From Domibacillus iocasae (GTDB taxonomy: Bacteria; Bacillota; Bacilli; Bacillales; Domibacillaceae), in NCBI RefSeq assembly GCF_001750285.1, contig NZ_MAMP01000022.1:62001-126000 (forward strand): a DNA stretch of 64,000 bases, written 5' to 3'. Each line of letters begins with the position of its first letter. The first letter of the stretch is position 1. Positions 27,491-37,890 of this stretch are shown in pieces. The notes below the pieces were generated by a model, which was given only the letters and a program-made list of their open reading frames with translations, was not told the origin of the DNA and did not search any database. The translations under genes were made by a program, and so were the position numbers.

Positions 27491-28458
27491 CAGGACTTGA
27501 ATTTGAAAAGCCGGTCCGTGACCTGCAAGAAAAAATTGCTGAATTAAAAAATTTCACTTCTACATCAGAAGTGGATTTATCAGACGAAATTGAAAAGCTG
27601 GAACTGCGTTTGAAGAAGCTGGAAGATGACATTTACAACAGCATGACGCCCTGGGACCGTGTGCAAATGGCACGTCATCCGAACCGGCCGACGACACTGG
27701 ATTATATCTCATACTTGTTTGAAGGCTTTTTTGAACTGCATGGAGACCGCGCATATGGCGATGATGCAGCGATTGTCGCGGGAATAGCGAAGTACCATGG
27801 ACAGCCTGTAACTGTTATCGGCCACCAGCGTGGGCGAGATACGAAAGAAAACATTCAGCGTACATTTGGTATGCCTCATCCAGAAGGGTACCGGAAAGCA
27901 CTGCGTCTTATGAAGCAGGCAGAGAAATTTAATCGGCCGATTATTTGTTTAATTGATACAAAAGGGGCGTATCCGGGAAAAGCAGCCGAGGAACGTGGGC
28001 AAAGCGAAGCAATTGCCCGTAATATCTTTGAGATGGCCGGTTTGACGGTTCCGGTTATTTGCATCGTGATTGGTGAAGGGGGAAGTGGAGGAGCACTGGC
28101 ACTTGGTGTCGGAGACCGATTATTTATGCTTGAAAACTCGACATACTCTGTTATTTCACCGGAAGGGGCAGCTGCTCTTTTATGGAAAGATGCGGGACTC
28201 GCAAAACGTGCAGCCGAAACAATGAAAATTACAGCTCCAGATTTACGTTCGCTCGGCATCGTGGATGAAATCATTCCGGAAGTGCGCGGCGGTGCGCACC
28301 GTGATGCAAAAAAGCAAGCGGAGCTGATTGATGAAGTATTGCAGCCGGCAATTAAACAGCTGCAAATGATGGAACAAACCGCTCTTGTTGACCTGCGTTA
28401 TGAAAAATATAAGCGGATTGGCGGCTATGCCGAACAAACAACCGGCCTGAAAGATTAA
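27487..28458 (+). CDS. accA: Acetyl-CoA carboxylase carboxyltransferase subunit alpha
   Basis: A 323-residue partner of AccD. An N-terminal helical segment ([16 protein letters not shown]) is followed by the carboxyltransferase core with [31 protein letters not shown] (about 112) and [17 protein letters not shown] (about 196). ATGA overlap with accD gives translational coupling. It ends in a strong terminator before pfkA. Confidence 0.97.
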   Translation: MTGLEFEKPVRDLQEKIAELKNFTSTSEVDLSDEIEKLELRLKKLEDDIYNSMTPWDRVQMARHPNRPTTLDYISYLFEGFFELHGDRAYGDDAAIVAGIAKYHGQPVTVIGHQRGRDTKENIQRTFGMPHPEGYRKALRLMKQAEKFNRPIICLIDTKGAYPGKAAEERGQSEAIARNIFEMAGLTVPVICIVIGEGGSGGALALGVGDRLFMLENSTYSVISPEGAAALLWKDAGLAKRAAETMKITAPDLRSLGIVDEIIPEVRGGAHRDAKKQAELIDEVLQPAIKQLQMMEQTALVDLRYEKYKRIGGYAEQTTGLKD

Positions 28459-28480
28459 CTTTCAGGACCGGTTTTTTTTC
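28441..28480 (+). terminator. Terminator of the acc operon
   Basis: A 12-13 bp stem with one bulge (arms from 28441 and to about 28472) followed by a run of eight T. It overlaps the accA stop region. Confidence 0.85.
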
Positions 28481-28512
28481 GGTAACTGAGTGGAAACATG
28501 AGGTTTTTTAGG

Positions 28513-28568
28513 TGTTAACGCTTACTTTATGGGTAAAGATTGTGAATGGCAAAACGTTCTGTTATCTT
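28513..28568 (+). promoter_or_regulatory. pfkA promoter with cre-like site
   Basis: TTGTGA (28540-28545), 17-bp spacer, TATCTT (28563-28568). Upstream, TGTTAACGCTTACT (28513-28526) matches the cre consensus TGWAANCGNTNWCA at 12 of 14. A cre just upstream of -35 is the position where CcpA activates. Both assignments are by eye. Confidence 0.45.
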
Positions 28569-28584
28569 AAAAGGAGGTAGGCAT

Positions 28585-29588
<1,004 letters not shown>

Positions 29589-29611
29589 CTACGAAATTGG
29601 AGGAACTATTG

Positions 29612-31375
29612 ATGCAAAAAACGAAAATCGTCTGTACAATCGGACCGGCAAGTGAAAGCCTTGAAACGCTTGAATCGTTAATGAAAGCTGGAATGAACGT
29701 TGCGCGTTTAAACTTCTCTCACGGAAGCCATGAAGAACATGGAGCACGCATTCAAAATATTCGTCAGGCAGCAAAAAACACCGGGAAAACGGTCGCGATT
29801 TTGCTCGATACGAAAGGACCTGAAATCCGCACGCATGAAATGGAAAACGGATCAATTGAGCTCGAAAGCGGAAAAGACTCCGCTATTTCGATGACAGAAG
29901 TGCTCGGAACACCAGAAAAATTTTCAATCACGTATCCAGGTTTAATTGATGATGTGGAACCAGGCTCAAGAATTTTACTTGATGATGGCTTAATTGGTCT
30001 GCTTGTCACAGGCATTAATCGTGAAAAAGGTGAAATTGGTGTTCGCATTTTAAATACAGGCACGCTGAAAAATAAAAAAGGGGTCAACGTTCCAGGTGTA
30101 TCCGTTAAATTGCCGGGAATCACAGAAAAAGACGCAGACGATATTCGTTTTGGCATCGAGCAGGACGTAGACTTTATCGCAGCATCGTTTGTCCGCCGTA
30201 CATCGGATGTATTAGATATTCGTGAGCTTTTAGAAAAAAACGACGCGGCTCATATTCAAATCATCCCGAAAATCGAGAACCAGGAAGGTGTCGATAATAT
30301 TGATGACATTCTTGAAGTATCTGACGGATTAATGGTGGCACGTGGAGATCTTGGTGTGGAAATTCCAGCTGAAGAAGTGCCGATTGTTCAAAAACAGCTT
30401 ATTAAGAAATGCAACCTGCTGGGCAAACCGGTTATTACTGCTACACAAATGCTTGATTCAATGCAGCGTAATCCACGTCCAACTCGTGCAGAAGCAAGTG
30501 ATGTGGCCAATGCGATTTTTGACGGAACCGATGCGATCATGCTTTCAGGTGAAACAGCAGCGGGTACTTATCCGCTTGAAGCCGTTCAAACAATGCATAA
30601 TATTGCTGTGCGGGCAGAGTCAGAATTGCAAATGAAAGAAATTCCGCCGCGCCGCCGCAACAATACAGGGCGAATGACTATGACAGATGCTATTGGGCAG
30701 TCTGTTGCGAAAACAGCGGAAGCGCTGGAAGTACGTGCTATTATTGCGCCAACATCAAGCGGCCATACGGCACGGATGATTTCACGCTATCGTCCGAAAG
30801 CATCCATTTACGCAGTAACGGATAGTGAGCGTGTGACAAGAAGCCTTTCACTCGTTTGGGGTGTTGTCCCGCTTATGGGGCTAAGCGTATCTTCTACCGA
30901 CGAAATGCTGGATAATGCAATTGTCCACTGCCTCGATGAAGGGTTAATCAGCCACGGTGAACTTGTTGTGATTACAGCGGGTGTTCCAGTAGGAGAATCT
31001 GGAACAACAAACTTAATGAAAATCCATGTAGTCGGCGATATTTTAGTGAAAGCACAAGGAATCGGCCGTCATTCTGCATACGGTAAAGTAGTAACAGCGA
31101 AAACATCATCTGAAGCACTCGAAAAAGTAAAACAAGGTGATATTCTTGTCACATATGGAACGGATCGTGAAATGATGCCTGCAATTGAAAAGTGCAGTGC
31201 TGTTATTACGGAAGAGGGCGGATTAACGAGCCATGCAGCCGTTGTTGGCATTAATCTTGGTATTCCAGTTATTGTGGATGTAGAAGGTGCTTTAACGATA
31301 CTTTCAGATGGTCAGGAAATTACGGTCGACGCAGCACGCGGCATTATTTACGATGGCCATGCTAACGTTCTGTAA
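29612..31375 (+). CDS. pyk: Pyruvate kinase with C-terminal PEP-utilising domain
   Basis: A 587-residue enzyme forming pyruvate and ATP from PEP. It has [13 protein letters not shown] at the N-terminus, [18 protein letters not shown] (catalytic Lys, about 220) and [14 protein letters not shown]. The extra C-terminal domain (about 475-587, with [23 protein letters not shown]) is the histidine-domain-like module typical of Bacillus pyruvate kinases. I chose the ATG at 29612, 8 nt after GGAGG, rather than an in-frame start 5 codons earlier. Its end overlaps the convergent permease gene by 14 bp, with no terminator between. Confidence 0.96.
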   Translation: MQKTKIVCTIGPASESLETLESLMKAGMNVARLNFSHGSHEEHGARIQNIRQAAKNTGKTVAILLDTKGPEIRTHEMENGSIELESGKDSAISMTEVLGTPEKFSITYPGLIDDVEPGSRILLDDGLIGLLVTGINREKGEIGVRILNTGTLKNKKGVNVPGVSVKLPGITEKDADDIRFGIEQDVDFIAASFVRRTSDVLDIRELLEKNDAAHIQIIPKIENQEGVDNIDDILEVSDGLMVARGDLGVEIPAEEVPIVQKQLIKKCNLLGKPVITATQMLDSMQRNPRPTRAEASDVANAIFDGTDAIMLSGETAAGTYPLEAVQTMHNIAVRAESELQMKEIPPRRRNNTGRMTMTDAIGQSVAKTAEALEVRAIIAPTSSGHTARMISRYRPKASIYAVTDSERVTRSLSLVWGVVPLMGLSVSSTDEMLDNAIVHCLDEGLISHGELVVITAGVPVGESGTTNLMKIHVVGDILVKAQGIGRHSAYGKVVTAKTSSEALEKVKQGDILVTYGTDREMMPAIEKCSAVITEEGGLTSHAAVVGINLGIPVIVDVEGALTILSDGQEITVDAARGIIYDGHANVL

Positions 31376-32381
31376 ATAACAAACGAGAGCGGTACACGGA
31401 CGAACAAGCAAGCCAAAATAGAGGGCCTGTCACCAAGCCGAAAACGCCTGCCAATTGGTAACCAGCAAACGCTGCAAACAAAACAGCAAGTGGATGAAGT
31501 CCGGCTGAATCGGAAATGAGCTTCGGTTCAAGCAGTTGACGCATGATCGTAAGTGCCGCGTAAAGAACGCCGGCAAAAATAGCGATGTTCGTTTGACCGG
31601 TGAGCAGACAGAAAAAGATCCATGGGAGAAACAGCAAGCTTGATCCGATAATAGGCAGAAACTCAAGCACGGCTGTTAAAAAAGCAAGTTCCAGCACATG
31701 CGGAATATGCAGCAGAAAAAAGCCAATACATGCAGCGGCAAAAGTAGCGGCAAAAAGCTGTGCTTGAGCATAACCGTATGCATAAAAAGAAGTGGAAAAA
31801 TCATTTGCAGCAATCGCTGTTTTTTCACGGATGGATTCAGGCAGAATCGTAATAAACGAAGGGCCATCCTTTGCAATAAAAAATGCAGCCAGTATGGCAA
31901 TTAACAGTTCAGCTGCTGTTCCTGAAAGAGCGAGAAAGTACGATGTGCCTATGAGCAGCCATTTTCCCGCATATTCTTCAATAGTGTTGTCAATCGCTGT
32001 TTCAACAGCGTACAGGGACTGTAATAGAAGCCCTTTTTGATCTTCTGTTAGAAAATCCGTAACGTTATTGATTAACTGTTCTAAATGTGCTGTAGCGACC
32101 GGGATGTAATGGGGAATCACATAATGGATATGTGAAGCTGTTCGAGCGCTGATCCATCCGAATAAAAACAGGCCGGCCGAAAGTAGACATAGAATCCATA
32201 CGAGAGAAGCGAACACAGCTGTGCTCCGGGATACAGACGCTTTTTTTTGAATAAAGTGGGCTGGTTTATGTAAAACAGCGGCAAAAAATGCCCCGGCTAA
32301 AAAAGGCTTGAAAATTGGCAGCAGCCAGTAAACAGAAAGCAAGACCGCACTAACGAGAACATATTGAACAATCATCCGCAT
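31362..32381 (-). CDS. AI-2E/UPF0118 family permease, YtvI-like
   Basis: A 339-residue membrane protein with 7-8 hydrophobic segments. The central and C-terminal portion is typical of the AI-2E exporter family ([58 protein letters not shown]). B. subtilis YtvI, at the same locus, is a sporulation-linked member. I chose the ATG at 32381 because GGAGG lies 8 nt upstream; the longer frame has a cysteine-rich, unlike N-terminus. It is convergent with pyk and divergent from the DUF441 gene. Substrate unknown. Confidence 0.8.
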   Translation of the reverse strand: MRMIVQYVLVSAVLLSVYWLLPIFKPFLAGAFFAAVLHKPAHFIQKKASVSRSTAVFASLVWILCLLSAGLFLFGWISARTASHIHYVIPHYIPVATAHLEQLINNVTDFLTEDQKGLLLQSLYAVETAIDNTIEEYAGKWLLIGTSYFLALSGTAAELLIAILAAFFIAKDGPSFITILPESIREKTAIAANDFSTSFYAYGYAQAQLFAATFAAACIGFFLLHIPHVLELAFLTAVLEFLPIIGSSLLFLPWIFFCLLTGQTNIAIFAGVLYAALTIMRQLLEPKLISDSAGLHPLAVLFAAFAGYQLAGVFGLVTGPLFWLACSSVYRSRLLFTER

Positions 32382-32460
32382 GGTACATGCCTCCATTTCT
32401 CTACTACTCGTATGAAGAAATGGACACGTCCATGCGTCTTTTTTTAGAGGTGAACAAATA

Positions 32461-32916
32461 ATGCAGGCATATTTATTTTTACTCCTATTAGTTATCATCA
32501 GCATGATTGCGAAAAATCAATCATTGCTTGTCGCATCTGCATTTTTGCTTGCCTTAAAAGCGGCTGGGCTCGATATGAAATGGTTTGATTTAATGCAAAA
32601 AAACGGTATCAATTGGGGCGTAACGGTTATTACTATAGCGGTGCTTATCCCAATCGCCACGGGTGCAATCGGTTTTAAGGAGCTGGGGGCAGCATTAAAA
32701 TCGCCATATGCCTGGATTGCGCTTGCGGCAGGCATTCTCGTTGCGTTAATCGCAAAAAACGGAATTGTGCTTTTGGCCGAAGACCCGCATATAACGACAG
32801 CACTCGTATTAGGCACAGTGTTAGCTGTAGCTCTTTTTAACGGCGTTCCAGTCGGTCCATTAATTGGTGCAGGCATCGCGTATTATGCAATGAAATTATT
32901 TTCGATAGTTCAATAA
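32461..32916 (+). CDS. DUF441 family membrane protein (YtwI type)
   Basis: A 151-residue protein with four or five hydrophobic helices (YLFLLLLVIISMIA; GVTVITIAVLIPIATGAIGF; AWIALAAGILVALIAKNGIVLL; TTALVLGTVLAVALFNGVPVGPLIGAGIAYYAM). It matches the DUF441/UPF0756 family found beside citZ in Bacilli. Function unknown. Shine-Dalgarno AGAGGTG. Confidence 0.85.
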   Translation: MQAYLFLLLLVIISMIAKNQSLLVASAFLLALKAAGLDMKWFDLMQKNGINWGVTVITIAVLIPIATGAIGFKELGAALKSPYAWIALAAGILVALIAKNGIVLLAEDPHITTALVLGTVLAVALFNGVPVGPLIGAGIAYYAMKLFSIVQ

Positions 32917-32988
32917 ACAAAAATGAAACTTTTTCATTGGCGGACCCGTATATGTATAACATAAGAAGATAAAAAGGAGGCGGACATA

Positions 32989-33222
32989 TTGTTAACGAAA
33001 AATCCGGGTATTGCGGCTGTATTAAGCGTATTTTGGACCGGCGTCGGACAAATTTATAACGGTCAGATTATCAAAGGCCTTATCTTGATTGTTGTGCAAA
33101 TGATCAATTCGGCGCTCATGTGGGTGCTTATTGGCTTTATCACATTTCCAATTGTATGGATCTGGGGCATTTATGATGCATATAAAACGGCAGAAAGAAT
33201 GAATAAAAGGTCTGAATTTTAA
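32989..33222 (+). CDS. Small TM2-like membrane protein (77 aa)
   Basis: TTG start with an excellent AAAAAGGAGGCGG. The protein begins with KNPGIAAVLSVFWTGVGQIYNGQIIKG, has two hydrophobic helices (LILIVVQMINSALMWVLIGF and FPIVWIWGIYDAY) and ends KTAERMNKRSEF. The G-x-GQIYNGQ and IWGIYDAYKTAE pattern recalls TM2-domain proteins. No function can be assigned. It ends in a hairpin at 33246-33282, so it is not co-transcribed with citZ. Confidence 0.75.
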   Translation: MLTKNPGIAAVLSVFWTGVGQIYNGQIIKGLILIVVQMINSALMWVLIGFITFPIVWIWGIYDAYKTAERMNKRSEF

Positions 33223-33245
33223 GCCTAAACATATAATAATACCAT

Positions 33246-33282
33246 AAATTCCGAACATGTTATGTTCGGAATTTTACTTTTT
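33246..33282 (+). terminator. Terminator of the TM2-like gene
   Basis: Perfect stem ATTCCGAACAT/ATGTTCGGAAT (33248-33258 / 33262-33272) followed by TTTACTTTTTT. Confidence 0.75.
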
Positions 33283-33317
33283 TCTAAAAAAATTTCGAAC
33301 TATTTGACACGTTTTGA

Positions 33318-33366
33318 TTCACAAAACCGCCTAGATTGTTTATAATAGGAAATGTAAGCGCACACC
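33318..33366 (+). promoter_or_regulatory. citZ promoter with cre-like site over the start of transcription
   Basis: TTCACA (33318-33323), 17-bp spacer, perfect TATAAT (33341-33346). TGTAAGCGCACACC (33353-33366) matches the cre consensus at 12 of 14 and lies at about +1, a repressing position. CcpA and CcpC repress citZ in B. subtilis. I did not find a clear CcpC box (ATAA-N7-TTAT). Confidence 0.65.
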
Positions 33367-33527
33367 TTTTTGAACATTGCAGTAATTTTTTTTGTTCAAA
33401 AAAGCACTTGTACTATTTTACATAAGCTTTTTTATTTCAAAATGGTACTGAGCAGTTGCTCAGAATGTACATATGAAAAATAAAAAAGCGGGTAACGGGG
33501 AAATAAACAGGCGAAGGAGAGATAATT
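33367..33527 (+). promoter_or_regulatory. Long citZ leader RNA with IRE-like hairpin
   Basis: About 170 nt of untranslated leader. It holds a hairpin CTGAG-CAGTTG-CTCAG (33448-33463): a 5-bp stem and a hexaloop one base away from the CAGUGN loop of iron-responsive elements. Aconitase is reported to bind the citZ leader in B. subtilis. A functional element here is inference. Confidence 0.45.
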
Positions 33528-34646
33528 ATGACTACTGCACGCGGACTCGAAGGAGTAGTTGCTACAACGTCATCTGTCAGTTCAATCATTGATGACACAC
33601 TTACATATGCAGGTTATGACATTGACGATCTGACTGAAAATGCGAGTTTTGAAGAAGTAATTTATTTGCTTTGGCACCGCAGCCTTCCAACACAGGCACA
33701 GCTGGATGAGCTGAGAACACAGCTATCAGAAAGCTATGACATTCCTCAGGAAATTATGGATCATTTTAAAATGTATCCAATTGACAAAGTTCATCCAATG
33801 GCAGCGCTCCGTTCATCCGTTTCATTACTCGGTCTATATGACGAAGAAGCAGATGTAATGACAGAGGAAGCGAACTATCGTAAAGCCATTCGTATTCAGG
33901 CTAAAATTCCGGCGCTTGTTACAGCATTTGCACGCATTCGCAAGGGGCAAGAGCCAATTGCACCGAAGAAAGAATTTGGCATCGCGGAAAACTTCCTATA
34001 TATGCTTTCCGGCAATGAGCCAACAGCAGTAGAAATTGAAGCTTTTGATAAGGCGCTCGTTCTACATGCAGATCACGAATTAAACGCTTCCACCTTTACA
34101 GCGCGTGTATGCGTGGCAACATTATCTGACATGTATTCTGGTGTAACAGCTGCTCTTGGTGCCCTTAAAGGCCCTCTTCATGGCGGTGCAAACGAGCAAG
34201 TTATGAAAATGCTTACAGAGATTGGTTCGGCTGACAACGTTGAGCCATACATCCTTGAAAAGCTAAACAATAAAGAAAAAATCATGGGCTTTGGACACCG
34301 TGTTTATCGTCAGGGTGACCCGCGTGCAAAGCATCTGCGCGAAATGTCAAAGCGCTTGACGGAGCAAAATGGCGAGCCTGAGCTTTATAATATGTCAATT
34401 GAAATTGAAGAACTCGTAACAGGCAGCAAAAACCTGCCGCCAAACGTTGACTTCTATTCGGCATCTGTTTACCACAGTCTCGGTATTGAGCACGATTTAT
34501 TCACACCTATTTTTGCTGTCAGCCGTGCATCGGGCTGGATTGCGCATATTCTTGAGCAGTATGCCAATAACAGATTAATCCGTCCACGTGCGGAATATAC
34601 AGGTCCCGATATGCAAAAATACGTGCCAATCGGTGAACGCGTCTGA
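33528..34646 (+). CDS. citZ: Citrate synthase
   Basis: A 372-residue enzyme condensing acetyl-CoA and oxaloacetate, the entry to the TCA cycle. It has the catalytic histidines in HADHELNASTFTARV (about 184) and LKGPLHGGANEQVM (about 218), the signature GFGHRVYRQGDPRAKHL (about 253) and the C-terminal RPRAEYTGP. GAAGGAGAG precedes the ATG. icd and mdh follow in the same direction, the citZ-icd-mdh cluster of Bacilli. Confidence 0.97.
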   Translation: MTTARGLEGVVATTSSVSSIIDDTLTYAGYDIDDLTENASFEEVIYLLWHRSLPTQAQLDELRTQLSESYDIPQEIMDHFKMYPIDKVHPMAALRSSVSLLGLYDEEADVMTEEANYRKAIRIQAKIPALVTAFARIRKGQEPIAPKKEFGIAENFLYMLSGNEPTAVEIEAFDKALVLHADHELNASTFTARVCVATLSDMYSGVTAALGALKGPLHGGANEQVMKMLTEIGSADNVEPYILEKLNNKEKIMGFGHRVYRQGDPRAKHLREMSKRLTEQNGEPELYNMSIEIEELVTGSKNLPPNVDFYSASVYHSLGIEHDLFTPIFAVSRASGWIAHILEQYANNRLIRPRAEYTGPDMQKYVPIGERV

Positions 34647-34659
34647 ATTAAGAAAGCAT

Positions 34660-34689
34660 TTGCAAACAAATAAATAACTAGTGTAATAT
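34660..34689 (+). promoter_or_regulatory. Possible icd promoter
   Basis: TTGCAA (34660-34665), 18-bp spacer, TAATAT (34684-34689). An inverted repeat GGTTAG/CTAACC follows (about 34704-34735). In B. subtilis icd has its own promoter in addition to citZ read-through. Confidence 0.35.
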
Positions 34690-34760
34690 GGAAGATGGCA
34701 AACAAGGGTTAGATGCATAATCTGCTAACCTTTGAACATGGAATTGGAGGGAATTGCAAG

Positions 34761-36029
34761 ATGACTCAAGGCGAAAAAATTTCAATGCAAGATGGCGTGC
34801 TAAACGTACCAAACAACCCGGTCGTTCCTTTTATTGAGGGCGATGGAATCGGTCCAGATATTTGGGCAGCAGCATCACGTGTATTAGATGCGGCAGTTGA
34901 AAAAGAGTACAATGGCGAAAAGAAAATCGTTTGGAAAGAAGTGCTTGCTGGTGAAAAAGCATTCAACCAAACGGGCGAATGGCTTCCAAAAGAAACACTT
35001 GAGCAAATTGATGAATACTTAATCGCAATTAAAGGTCCACTTACAACTCCAGTTGGCGGCGGAATCCGTTCATTGAACGTGGCACTTCGCCAGGAATTGG
35101 ATCTTTTTACATGCCTTCGCCCAGTTCGTTATTTTGACGGCGTGCCTTCACCGGTAAAACGTCCGGAAGACACGGACATGGTTATTTTCCGTGAAAACAC
35201 AGAAGACATCTATGCAGGAATCGAGTATGCAGAAGGTTCGGATGAAGTGAAAAAAGTCATCGAATTCCTAAAAAATGAGATGGGTGCAAACAAAATCCGC
35301 TTCCCTGAAACATCAGGTATCGGCATCAAGCCTGTATCAAAAGAAGGAACAGAGCGTCTAGTACGTGCAGCCATCAACTATGCATTAAAAGAGGGCCGCA
35401 AATCGCTGACGCTTGTTCATAAAGGCAACATTATGAAATTTACAGAAGGCGCATTTAAAAATTGGGGCTATGATCTTGCTGAAAAAGAATTCGGCGACAA
35501 AGTTTTCACATGGGCGCAATACGATAAAATTAAAGAAGCGGAAGGCACAGAAGCAGCGAATAAAGCACAATCTGATGCAGAAGCAGAAGGTAAGCTAATC
35601 GTTAAAGATTCTATTGCCGACATTTTCTTGCAGCAAATCTTAACTCGCCCGAAAGAGTTTGATGTTGTAGCAACAATGAATCTCAATGGTGACTACATTT
35701 CTGATGCTCTTGCAGCGCAGGTAGGCGGAATCGGCATTGCACCGGGCGCTAACATCAACTATGAAACTGGTCATGCGATTTTTGAAGCAACGCACGGAAC
35801 AGCACCGAAGTACGCTGGCCTTGATAAAGTAAACCCATCATCTGTATTATTGTCAGGCGTTTTGCTTCTTGAGCACCTTGGCTGGACAGAAGCAGCAAAT
35901 GCAATCACGAAATCAGTAGAAAAAACGATCTCTTCTAAAGTCGTTACATATGACTTTGCCCGCCTGATGGATGGCGCAACAGAAGTAAAATGTTCTGAAT
36001 TCGCAGATGAACTAATTAAAAACCTATAA
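34761..36029 (+). CDS. icd: Isocitrate dehydrogenase (NADP)
   Basis: A 422-residue enzyme oxidising isocitrate to 2-oxoglutarate. It has [13 protein letters not shown] (about 24), the substrate-binding [23 protein letters not shown] (about 102, containing the serine phosphorylated in E. coli), the [11 protein letters not shown] segment, and [26 protein letters not shown] chose the ATG at 34761 because it follows TTGGAGGG at the right distance; the upstream in-frame ATG at 34713 runs through an inverted repeat and is not family-like. Confidence 0.96.
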   Translation: MTQGEKISMQDGVLNVPNNPVVPFIEGDGIGPDIWAAASRVLDAAVEKEYNGEKKIVWKEVLAGEKAFNQTGEWLPKETLEQIDEYLIAIKGPLTTPVGGGIRSLNVALRQELDLFTCLRPVRYFDGVPSPVKRPEDTDMVIFRENTEDIYAGIEYAEGSDEVKKVIEFLKNEMGANKIRFPETSGIGIKPVSKEGTERLVRAAINYALKEGRKSLTLVHKGNIMKFTEGAFKNWGYDLAEKEFGDKVFTWAQYDKIKEAEGTEAANKAQSDAEAEGKLIVKDSIADIFLQQILTRPKEFDVVATMNLNGDYISDALAAQVGGIGIAPGANINYETGHAIFEATHGTAPKYAGLDKVNPSSVLLSGVLLLEHLGWTEAANAITKSVEKTISSKVVTYDFARLMDGATEVKCSEFADELIKNL

Positions 36030-36035
36030 TCGCCA

Positions 36036-36058
36036 ATACTCTCCGTTACGGAGAGTAT
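36036..36058 (+). repeat. Perfect inverted repeat between icd and mdh
   Basis: ATACTCTCCG/CGGAGAGTAT (36036-36045 / 36049-36058) with a 3-nt loop and no T-run. It is a possible RNA stability or processing hairpin inside the citZ-icd-mdh transcript. Confidence 0.6.
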
Positions 36059-36097
36059 ATACATACTAACTTATATAAATAAGGGAGGATTTTTATT

Positions 36098-37039
36098 ATG
36101 ACAACATACAATCGTAAAAAAGTTTCTGTAATTGGCGGCGGATTCACGGGTGCAACAACAGCGTTTCTTCTTGCACAAAAAGAATTGGCAGATGTTGTCT
36201 TAGTAGATATCCCGCAAGCAGACGGTCCTACAAAAGGGAAAGCTTTAGATATGTTAGAAGCAAGCCCGGTTCAAGGATTTGACGCAAACATTACAGGTAC
36301 ATCAGATTATGCAGATACAGCGGGCTCTGATATTGTTATTATTACAGCAGGGATTGCACGTAAACCGGGCATGAGCCGTGATGACCTTGTTCAGACGAAC
36401 CAAAAGGTAATGAAATCTGTTACAGCTGAAATCGTCAAACACGCTCCAGACTGCACGATTATTGTGTTAACAAATCCAGTTGATGCAATGACGTATACTG
36501 TTTTAAAAGAATCTGGATTCCCGAAAAATCGTGTTATTGGCCAATCAGGCGTCCTGGATACAGCTCGTTTCCGTACATTCGTTGCACAAGAATTGAAAGT
36601 ATCGGTTAAAGATGTAACAGGTTTTGTTCTTGGCGGCCATGGTGATGACATGGTACCGCTTGTTCGTTATTCATATGCAGGCGGCATCCCGCTCGAAACA
36701 TTAATTCCAAAAGATCGTTTAGATGCGATCGTTGAACGTACGCGTAAAGGCGGCGGCGAAATTGTTCAACTACTGGGCAACGGTTCAGCATACTATGCAC
36801 CAGCGGCATCACTTGTTGAGATGACAGAGGCCATCCTGAAAGATCAACGCCGCATTTTGCCGGCCATTGCTTATCTTGAAGGTGAATATGGGTATGATGA
36901 ATTGTACTTAGGTGTTCCAACGATTCTTGGCAGCAACGGAATTGAAAAAATCATTGAACTCGAATTGACGGCGGATGAAAAAGCGGGTCTTGACAAGTCT
37001 GCTGACGCTGTCCGTAATGTCATGTCGGTTCTTGCATAA
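36098..37039 (+). CDS. mdh: Malate dehydrogenase (NAD)
   Basis: A 313-residue LDH-like malate dehydrogenase. It has the NAD-binding loop [17 protein letters not shown], then [32 protein letters not shown] (mobile loop with arginines, about 81), [10 protein letters not shown], and the catalytic histidine in [15 protein letters not shown] (about 178). Shine-Dalgarno AAGGGAGG. It is the last gene of the citZ-icd-mdh cluster, ending in a strong terminator. Confidence 0.97.
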   Translation: MTTYNRKKVSVIGGGFTGATTAFLLAQKELADVVLVDIPQADGPTKGKALDMLEASPVQGFDANITGTSDYADTAGSDIVIITAGIARKPGMSRDDLVQTNQKVMKSVTAEIVKHAPDCTIIVLTNPVDAMTYTVLKESGFPKNRVIGQSGVLDTARFRTFVAQELKVSVKDVTGFVLGGHGDDMVPLVRYSYAGGIPLETLIPKDRLDAIVERTRKGGGEIVQLLGNGSAYYAPAASLVEMTEAILKDQRRILPAIAYLEGEYGYDELYLGVPTILGSNGIEKIIELELTADEKAGLDKSADAVRNVMSVLA

Positions 37040-37050
37040 ACATACGCTTC

Positions 37051-37086
37051 AAAGAACCTGCCATCAATTGGCAGGTTCTTTTTTTT
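37051..37086 (+). terminator. Terminator of mdh
   Basis: Stem AAAGAACCTGCC/GGCAGGTTCTTT (37051-37062 / 37070-37081) and a T-run. Confidence 0.9.
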
Positions 37087-37173
37087 ATGTATCTCTCATA
37101 TGCAGAACAGCACTTTCTCAAGTGCGATTCTTTCGTTATAATGAAAGATAGACATTTGAATCAGGAGGACTCT

Positions 37174-37890
37174 ATGAAGAAAATTTTAGTTGTAGATGAT
37201 GAATCATCAATCGTCACATTAATTAAATATAACCTTGAGCAAGCAGGTTTTATTGTAGAAACCGCCTGTGATGGGCAGGAAGCACTTGATAAGACAGAAT
37301 CGACATCTCCGGATTTAATTATTTTAGACTGGATGCTGCCGATATTTGATGGCATGGAAGTGTGCAAAGATCTTCGGCAAAGACGAGTGACAACTCCCAT
37401 CTTAATGCTGACTGCAAAAGATGAAGAGTTTGATAAAGTGCTGGGACTTGAACTCGGAGCAGATGATTACATGACAAAACCGTTTAGTCCAAGGGAGTTA
37501 ATTGCCCGCGTAAAAGCTATTTTGCGCCGTGTGCAGCTGCCGCCGGCTGAACCGGTTATTGAAGAAGAGGAAGATAACGAGTTGATCAAAGTGGCAGATC
37601 TAAAGCTATATCCTGAAAAATACGAAGCCTATTATAAAGAAAATCTGCTTGAGTTGACGCCAAAAGAATTTGAACTGCTGCTGTTTTTAGCTGAAAACAA
37701 AACGAGAGTGCTGACACGTGACCAGCTGCTTGCGGCTGTTTGGAAATATGATTTTGTGGGCGATACCCGCATTGTAGATGTCCATATCAGCCATTTACGT
37801 GACAAGATGGAAGAAAACACAAAAAAGCCGCAGTACATTAAAACAATCCGTGGTTTAGGCTACAAATTGGAAGAACCAAAAGAAGCATGA
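37174..37890 (+). CDS. phoP: PhoP, response regulator of phosphate starvation
   Basis: A 238-residue OmpR-type regulator. Receiver domain (about 1-120): KKILVVDDESS with the acidic pocket, the phosphorylated Asp in LIILDWMLP (about 53), and Lys in MTKPFSPREL. C-terminal winged helix (about 140-235) with RIVDVHISHLRDKMEE and TIRGLGYKLEE. ATG chosen at 37174, after TCAGGAGGA; the frame extends 29 codons upstream without family match. Overlaps phoR by 4 bp. The pair controls phosphate scavenging and wall teichoic acid genes in B. subtilis. Confidence 0.95.
   Translation: MKKILVVDDESSIVTLIKYNLEQAGFIVETACDGQEALDKTESTSPDLIILDWMLPIFDGMEVCKDLRQRRVTTPILMLTAKDEEFDKVLGLELGADDYMTKPFSPRELIARVKAILRRVQLPPAEPVIEEEEDNELIKVADLKLYPEKYEAYYKENLLELTPKEFELLLFLAENKTRVLTRDQLLAAVWKYDFVGDTRIVDVHISHLRDKMEENTKKPQYIKTIRGLGYKLEEPKEA

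Noticed and set aside
34713-34760. A longer start for icd.
   Set aside because: The extra 16 residues cross an inverted repeat. TTGGAGGG and the family N-terminus both point to 34761.
37114-37142. A phoP promoter with TATAAT at 37137-37142.
   Set aside because: The -10 is perfect, but no acceptable -35 or PhoP box was seen. It was left out of the feature list as too weak.
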